Below, one piece after another: positions 58,775 to 64,000 of a DNA stretch of 64,000 bases. The position numbers and the translations under genes were made by a program. The notes below the pieces were generated by a model. The model had not been told where the DNA came from. It was given only the letters and a program-made list of their open reading frames with translations, and ran no database searches. Source of the DNA: Stereum hirsutum FP-91666 SS1. Taxonomy: Eukaryota; Basidiomycota; Agaricomycetes; Russulales; Stereaceae. The stretch is taken from contig NW_006763133.1 of assembly GCF_000264905.1 (NCBI RefSeq), positions 281,975 to 345,974 of the forward strand, read 5' to 3'. Every line of letters starts with the position of its first letter. Position 1 is the first letter of the stretch.

Positions 58775-60837
58775 CTATTTGATACCGAGATCAGATTTCA
58801 TCCGAGACCACTTCCCTTCTGCAGTCCGCCCGAGCCTTTCATAGCCTTCAACAAACTTGTCTCTCTTCACCGCTTTCTCCCATACATTAAAGTGGTTATA
58901 CCAGGTAGCCTTCACCCACTTACAATGGGGAAATGCATGTGTGAAACGCTCTTGAACCGTCCCGGATGTGCTATCGAACTTTCTCATGGCCGGCGCCATC
59001 TCACAGACGTAAGTGTATGGGAAAGACCTATGGACAGATTTCTCAGTCGTGATGAATACAGATAACTGGTCAGGACATACATTGGCTTCGTCGGAGACTT
59101 AGATGAGCCCGCGATGGGAGGTGAGGGTAAGCGGCGAGAGTGGACCCTGATAAGGGATCAGAGGCAGCAGACGGAGACAGGAGTAAAGACAATACCGAGA
59201 CGAGGAGCTCTTATTATTTGATCCTGCCAACGAGCTGATATACAAGAGAGAAAGAACAAATTAGCAGTGGAAAACGACCGAGGTAAGTGGATGGATGGAG
59301 AGAGCCACAAACTGGTGATCTGTCTCAGGCACTGATTTATTGAGAGCGAGCGGGGTTCCTGTGACGGCGTTCGGAGTTGGAATGCGAGCAGTGGACCGAA
59401 CAGGAGTCGTATTCATGGGGTCGCTCCACAAAGACTGTGCGGAAGGAGGCCGTGATTGAGGTTCAGGCGTTGTGATCGGGTGATCATCATCTGCGGAGGA
59501 GACTGCAGACATGCCGGCGAGCCGAGCCGCAAGGTCAGTGCGAGCAGGACTAGGAGATGGAGAGCTCGTCACGAAGCCCGCGCTGCCAGATCGGGATGGT
59601 GTGCGAGACGGGCTCAAAGAGCCGACACTATAGCGATTGATGTGCATAAATGTGGTGAGTTAGAAAACACAGAGTTTACAGAGGGGCTGCAACGTACGAA
59701 GGTGTAAGTGGTACTTGATACCTCTTGTGACGAGGCGTGGAGAAGAAAGCAGGTTGGGATAGGCTACTAGATAGGCTCCGTCAATTCGGAAGGAGCTAAA
59801 TACACAAATGAAACGCACCGAGAGTCCGCAATAGATGAAGAGCTGCTGCTGCGAGAGAGCTTGGACGCACTCGAGGGGCTGTCTTCTGTGGGATCGGCAT
59901 CATAGACGCTCCGTTTACGGGGTGTCGAAGGAAAAAGAGGGAGAGGTATGCTGGGGAGCCCAGGGCAGTCCGTCACGGTATGAAGTCGGATGTGAAGGAC
60001 AGAACCATCGATTCTTAAGGGAGCATCGGTCCGTACCCAGCCCGGACGAGAGGAGTCGTAGTACATCCAATAATTATTGTCTGCGATGGCGCTGGCGAGG
60101 TCTTTGTGGTCTCTGGGATGAAAGAAGGGGTAGTGGGGGGTTGTATAGTCCCGGGTAATACTTGGGGGGACGCCGTTCTGTATCAACGGCCTGGTGCCTC
60201 AGACTTACAGGTAAAATACGGGATGTGGCAACCAACGCACCTGTTCCCAAAACATAACCGTCACCTTCTTGGCCTCCTGCTGCGAGTAGACTTGGGCCAT
60301 GTTTATCGGCGCTGATCGATCGGAAACAGCATAGCCATCCGACTTGTCATGAACACGCTCCCAAGATTCATCCAGATTGGCCGAGTAGGATAACCCTTGG
60401 CCGCGAGGAGCTTTACTACCAGCTGGACGGCCTCTGGGCTTCGTAGCAGGCGTGGAAGTGCCGTCTCGTTTTCCCCGCTTCGGTTTTGTTGATGAACGCG
60501 CGGAAGCAGATGAGGGGAGCTCGTCGGGGTTGGCTGGCTGTGCCTGTGTTCCTTTGTGTACGCTGCATTTCAGTCCTGTGAGCTCTGTGGAGCAATGCTC
60601 CGCACAACACCGAGCAGTACAAGCCTTCGTCGAAGGCTTTTTACAATCTTCATTGATGCAGCGCATATAATTTCTCGCAGAATTGTTGGGAATCTTCCCC
60701 CCGCGAAGAGTCAGGCCGGAGCGGGTCTTAGGGGGTGAACGTTCTACATCTGAAGGAGAGTGGGAGGACGTTGGACTTCCGAGCTCTTTGTTTGAGCGAG
60801 AGGAGGAGCGAGAAGAGGCGTGAGATGGAGCCGACAT
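58775..60837 (-). CDS. Agaricomycete Cys-rich/FFHP-core family protein
   Basis: Seven exons join in frame to 565 residues: 60837-60241, 60177-59819, 59766-59698, 59627-59313, 59234-59196, 59146-59081 and 59027-58775. Introns are 49-78 nt with GTGCGT, GTACGT, GTTTGT, GTATTG or GTATGT donors; five of the six interrupt a codon after its second base. The N-terminus is Ser-rich and disordered. Next comes a Cys-rich module (YMRCINEDCKKPSTKACT, then CCAEHC and LKCSVH), a possible zinc knuckle. Residues about 190-270 hold a conserved core, VTVMFWEQNGVPPS with YPFFHPRDHKDLA. A Ser/Pro-rich linker follows. The C-terminal 85 residues (FPYTYVCEMAPAMRKF, CKWVKATWYNHFNVW, GRTAEGKWSRM) form a second conserved block. 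I recall this block order from a large Agaricomycete family of unknown function. The frame is intact. An alternative donor at 59308 would end the protein early at 59214; the chosen splice recovers the family's C-terminal block. Confidence 0.75.
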
Positions 60838-61664
60838 TTGCCCTGCTCTGTACGATTTGCGTAGAGAGGAGAAGATGGGAGTACAGGAAGACAAGACACG
60901 AAGATAAGAGAAGATGCAACGAGTTAGACCATGCGACGATGATCTCGCATTGGAAATCGGGTTCCCGGTGGCGAATGATTATGCAAATTCGGACCAGGAC
61001 TAGCGGGCGAAGCCGAACTTCAGAACAAGGAACACTACTTGCCCAAACAACAGGAGAAAATTGAATGGGATCCGAGAGTCGCAGATTACTCAACGAAAAA
61101 GGACTGGTAGTGAGAAACAGGTTCAAAAGATAGAAATCCTGAATGGGACAACGGCCGAAGTCACGAAGCCCAGGTAGGTGGCATAAGGTTGGAAGGATGG
61201 AATCAAATTACCGAATACCAAGTACCCGTTGGCGAAAGCATTCCAAGCCTTCCCACGGAAATCTCAGGACTGGAATTGGACTGCCTATCTCGGCCCGTGC
61301 GTAGAAGCGCAGGTAATGCACCGGAGGTATATACTACCGTTGTGTGACCGTTGCGGTCGCACAAATCAACCAGTAGTGGTGAAGATAAATCCTGTCTTTT
61401 GTGGGGCATGTAAGACAACCAAAGTAGCGAGAAAATTTGCATGGACATGAATATCTGTGTACGCCGACGAAAATGACAGATGGATGAAAGTGTTGAGGCG
61501 ACAGACGCCCTGACTCAGAGCTCGCTGGCATCATGATAGAGGCGGATGATAGAACAAAAGAAAACATATGTAACCAATAAAGGAGTCGCGGACAGGTCGA
61601 AGGAACGAGTCTAAGCCTTAACAGACATGCGGTGAGGGAGGTTGAGCCTTAGACGTGAGCGAGT
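60838..61664. other. No firm gene; Cys-pair reading frame
   Basis: A plus-strand frame at about 61229-61450 contains LCDRCGRTNQP and FCGACKTT, a C-x2-C / C-x2-C pair 16 residues apart. Its only ATG is 42 codons from its end, and another frame over the same bases (LPTEISGLELDC, ending at a GTAATG donor) is also protein-like, so I do not call a gene. Confidence 0.3.
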
Positions 61665-61890
61665 ACCAGATGTGCGGTGAGGAAGCTAAGCCGGAAGCTC
61701 CGATCATAAGTTCGGAAAGGACCAGCTATATGGTGAGGAAGCATAAGCCGGAAGCATCGAGCATAAGTGAAAGGACCAGCTATCTGGTGAGGAAGCATAA
61801 GTCGGAAGCATCGAGCATAAGTGAAAGAACCAGCTATGCGGCAAGGAAGCGTAAGCCGGAAGCGTTGAGGACAAGTGAAATAACCTGGAT
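61665..61890 (+). repeat. 54-bp minisatellite, about four units
   Basis: ACCAG/ACCTG unit starts lie at 61665, 61721, 61775, 61829 and 61883. The spacing is exactly 54 between the last four and 56 before them. Each unit includes GTGAGGAAGCATAAGCCGGA with few changes. Because 54 is a multiple of three, both strands stay open: the plus strand gives an 18-residue repeat RTSY..RKHKPEASSIS, the minus strand a hydrophobic one. Coding use is unproven. Confidence 0.93.
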
Positions 61891-61952
61891 CTTGAACTGA
61901 GGTTCGAAAGAAGGAAGAAGCTCGGACCGGATAAGTGATTGGGTAGGGAGCC

Positions 61953-62261
61953 TCACATGCCAGGAGAATAAGCCGACGGGAGCTCAGCGTAAGCCAGAGG
62001 AAGTACGGAACCGGATCGTAACTGCGGTTCACGAAAGTCCGAACAAGTCCACCCGGAAGTCCGAACAAGTCCATTAGGAAGCCAGAAGAAGTCCATCCGG
62101 ACTTCATATATTACTAATCCTAGGGGTAGGATTAATCTGGATAGACCAGCGTTCCGCACAACCGCTTCTTCCCCGCATGGCACGAACTGTGGTGCATAAG
62201 CACAGATCAGCGGTAGAACAGCTACCAAGGTCAGCGCGTATAGAAGAGGAGCGAAGTGCAT
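61953..62261 (-). CDS. Possible small secreted protein
   Basis: From the ATG at 62261 the minus strand encodes 102 residues starting with a good signal peptide, MHFAPLLYALTLVAVLPLIC followed by AYAPQFVPCGEE (cleavage likely after CAYA or nearby). The rest has three Cys in total and no known domain. The frame downstream of about residue 38 is less convincing, and a donor-like GTCTAT there suggests an intron. It could be an effector-type small secreted protein, or chance. Confidence 0.35.
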   Translation of the reverse strand: MHFAPLLYALTLVAVLPLICAYAPQFVPCGEEAVVRNAGLSRLILPLGLVIYEVRMDFFWLPNGLVRTSGWTCSDFREPQLRSGSVLPLAYAELPSAYSPGM

Positions 62262-64000
62262 GATCGGCTGGGAGAAAGCAAGAGAGGGATCGTTCATATC
62301 AATTAGCTATCGCCATGGCACATTTATTTCAGTTGGGATAAGCTATCCCACGTTTCCTCATGACATGTAAACATGATGAATGAAGCGTCATGGCCATAGC
62401 ACTCCGGATACTCCGGGACCGAGGAAGGCAATACCCATGAGAGACGAGGCAATGAGACTCTTCTGGAGAATGACAGTAGTATGTGACTACTGCAAGGTTT
62501 GAAAGAGTGCATCGGTTCCTGGAACAGGACATGTACCTGAATGATGCGAACGTGAGTCGTCGACGACAATCATGGCAAACTTTTCCGATGGATAAGGGCA
62601 ACTACAGGCGACCGTCACCCTCGGGCCACACAAAAGACAGAAGTGTCAAACTCGAGCATCCTAGCGGCTCTGCACATGAGAAAGCCTATTTTACACTCTT
62701 GTAAGCAAGCTAATTATAGTAGTGACTTGTTTCTCTTCGGTGTATATGACGTAGCGCAAGAGAAGGATAGTCTGATGCAGTTCGCCTCAGGGAGAAAAAA
62801 GATGAATTTCAGTATGATAGAAAACAAGACTCGAAGCAAGGATCGGGCGACGTTCGCGGACATGCCAGCGACCGATACTAGCCGCAGAGTGCCCGAAGAC
62901 GAAAAAGGCTGGTCGAATGCAAAACTCACCTGAACTGAACTTGAAAGCTATGGTTCGGTGTTCAAGTTATTGGTATCAATTTATGTGACCTGCTCTTGCC
63001 AGAGGCTTCCTGGATAACGCGCGAGAACGATGGTGGCAGAAAAGAGGGACGCTGCAGCCTGCTCGACCCAAACTTCACATCGTAATATCAACAAGCCCAC
63101 GTGATGCCCATGTGGCACAACGTGGAAGCATGCGGAACCTCACGGGGTCCTGCTTCCGCTCTACCAGAGGCAGCACCATACTTGCATCATACCTCTTGCG
63201 TTCCACAAATCAAGTCCTTTTCTCTCCCACCGTGGCTATCTTTGATTCACCCTTGCACGCCTGCACTTTTATCCTCGTCGTCCTACGGTATATATGATCA
63301 CAAGGTCTCAATCACGAACAATTCCCGTGGTTTCGCCGTCCTTGTGCAGGGTCTTGTGGTTTTCTCGACAGTCTCACTGAGCACAGTCACAAGATTTTAC
63401 AATGTCTACATATAACTAGCAGCGCACCAATGCTACTCTCCCCGAGCTCTTCGACGCTCTGCACGATGTTATGCTCTTTGACCGTGCTTGCTGCCGCTGT
63501 GCTGTATTCGAGCAGAAATGGAGCACTTGTACAAGCTATTCCGACCGCCGAAAGTGTAGGCTCCGATCTACGCTTGCTATTTCAAAATGACCTTGACTGT
63601 ATGTGTATATTTTGGCATTATACACTCAGGCCTGTTGACCATCGCTCTTCACCTTCCGCAGGGCGCACAACGGCTGAACATACTAGCACTATTCTCCTCA
63701 GCTCACGCACCAATTCTGCTGCAATAACCGCCTGTTCCAAGTTATCCGAAAGTCTCTTAACTACGAATGGGACCTTCTTTTCTTCCGACACGAAACATCT
63801 CATCCAATACCTCGCCTTAAATGGTGGTGCAGCACCCTCACAAAATTACTGGGTCAGCTCCACAGATTCCACGTCTAAGCGAGCCTGCACGGCAGTATCG
63901 ACGAAAGGCCTTTCCAGCGTGGATTGCGACCAGTCGCTACCTGCGTTTTGTTCGAATAGCGCACCGAACAAGATCTCCGGACAGACGGATCTGAGCCCGG
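62262..64000. other. No supported gene
   Basis: Short frames only on both strands. The window ends without a recognisable partial gene. Confidence 0.4.

Noticed and set aside
59214..59234. Early stop of the Cys-rich family gene at TAA 59214-59216
   Set aside because: It depends on donor GTGGCT at 59308; the donor GTTTGT at 59312 gives a longer in-frame product with the expected C-terminal block.
1..64000. CRISPR arrays, bacterial operons, tRNA or rRNA genes
   Set aside because: No spaced identical repeats of CRISPR type, no Shine-Dalgarno-led gene strings and no cloverleaf with proper A and B boxes were seen; splice structure shows a eukaryotic genome.

Overview
The window looks like a gene-poor stretch of a mushroom-forming basidiomycete (Agaricomycetes) nuclear genome. 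Genes are split by many short introns, mostly 48-70 nt with GT(A/G)NGT donors. Several proteins belong to families I recognise as expanded in Agaricomycetes: F-box, MYND, JmjC-like, TET/JBP-like dioxygenase, an FRPYGLFH-type family, and a Cys-rich family with an FFHP core. No tRNA, rRNA, CRISPR or bacterial-type operon signal was recognised. All gene models were assembled by hand from splice consensus and reading-frame continuity, without transcript data.

Layout. At 3.8-6.3 kb is an eight-exon acidic/basic Cys-cluster protein. At 7.1-8.6 kb is a decayed copy of the start of a cohesin SMC1 gene on the minus strand. Weak coding relics lie at about 10-11 kb and an FRPYGLFH-family gene at 11.8-12.8 kb. 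A repeat-rich, gene-free stretch runs from 12.8 to 20.1 kb. A TET/JBP-like 2-oxoglutarate/Fe(II) dioxygenase sits at 20.15-22.08 kb. At 24.1-27.1 kb (minus) an unknown 12-exon gene contains an internal array in which an exon plus its 51-nt intron has been duplicated as a 150-bp unit.

The densest part is 29.2-39.6 kb. It holds a MYND gene and an F-box gene fired divergently from a 239-bp gap, two neighbouring minus-strand genes that encode nuclear-looking, disordered proteins rich in SUMO-interacting-type motifs and are cut into phase-0 micro-exons, and a second F-box gene. From 39.6 to 51.2 kb there are mostly repeats, a small two-exon gene and two broken genes (an F-box/WD-type fragment and a Ser/Pro-rich gene). 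At 51.2-56.5 kb two minus-strand genes follow each other: a JmjC-like protein with an intact HxE...H site and an unknown helical protein. At 58.8-60.8 kb is a seven-exon Cys-rich family member. The last 3 kb hold a 54-bp minisatellite and a possible small secreted protein.

Reading across genes: two possible Fe(II)/2OG enzymes (TET/JBP-like and JmjC-like), two candidate ubiquitin-ligase adaptors (F-box) and two candidate SUMO-binding proteins occur in one window. Nothing in the sequence shows that they form a pathway, and Agaricomycete expansion of these families is enough to explain their presence.
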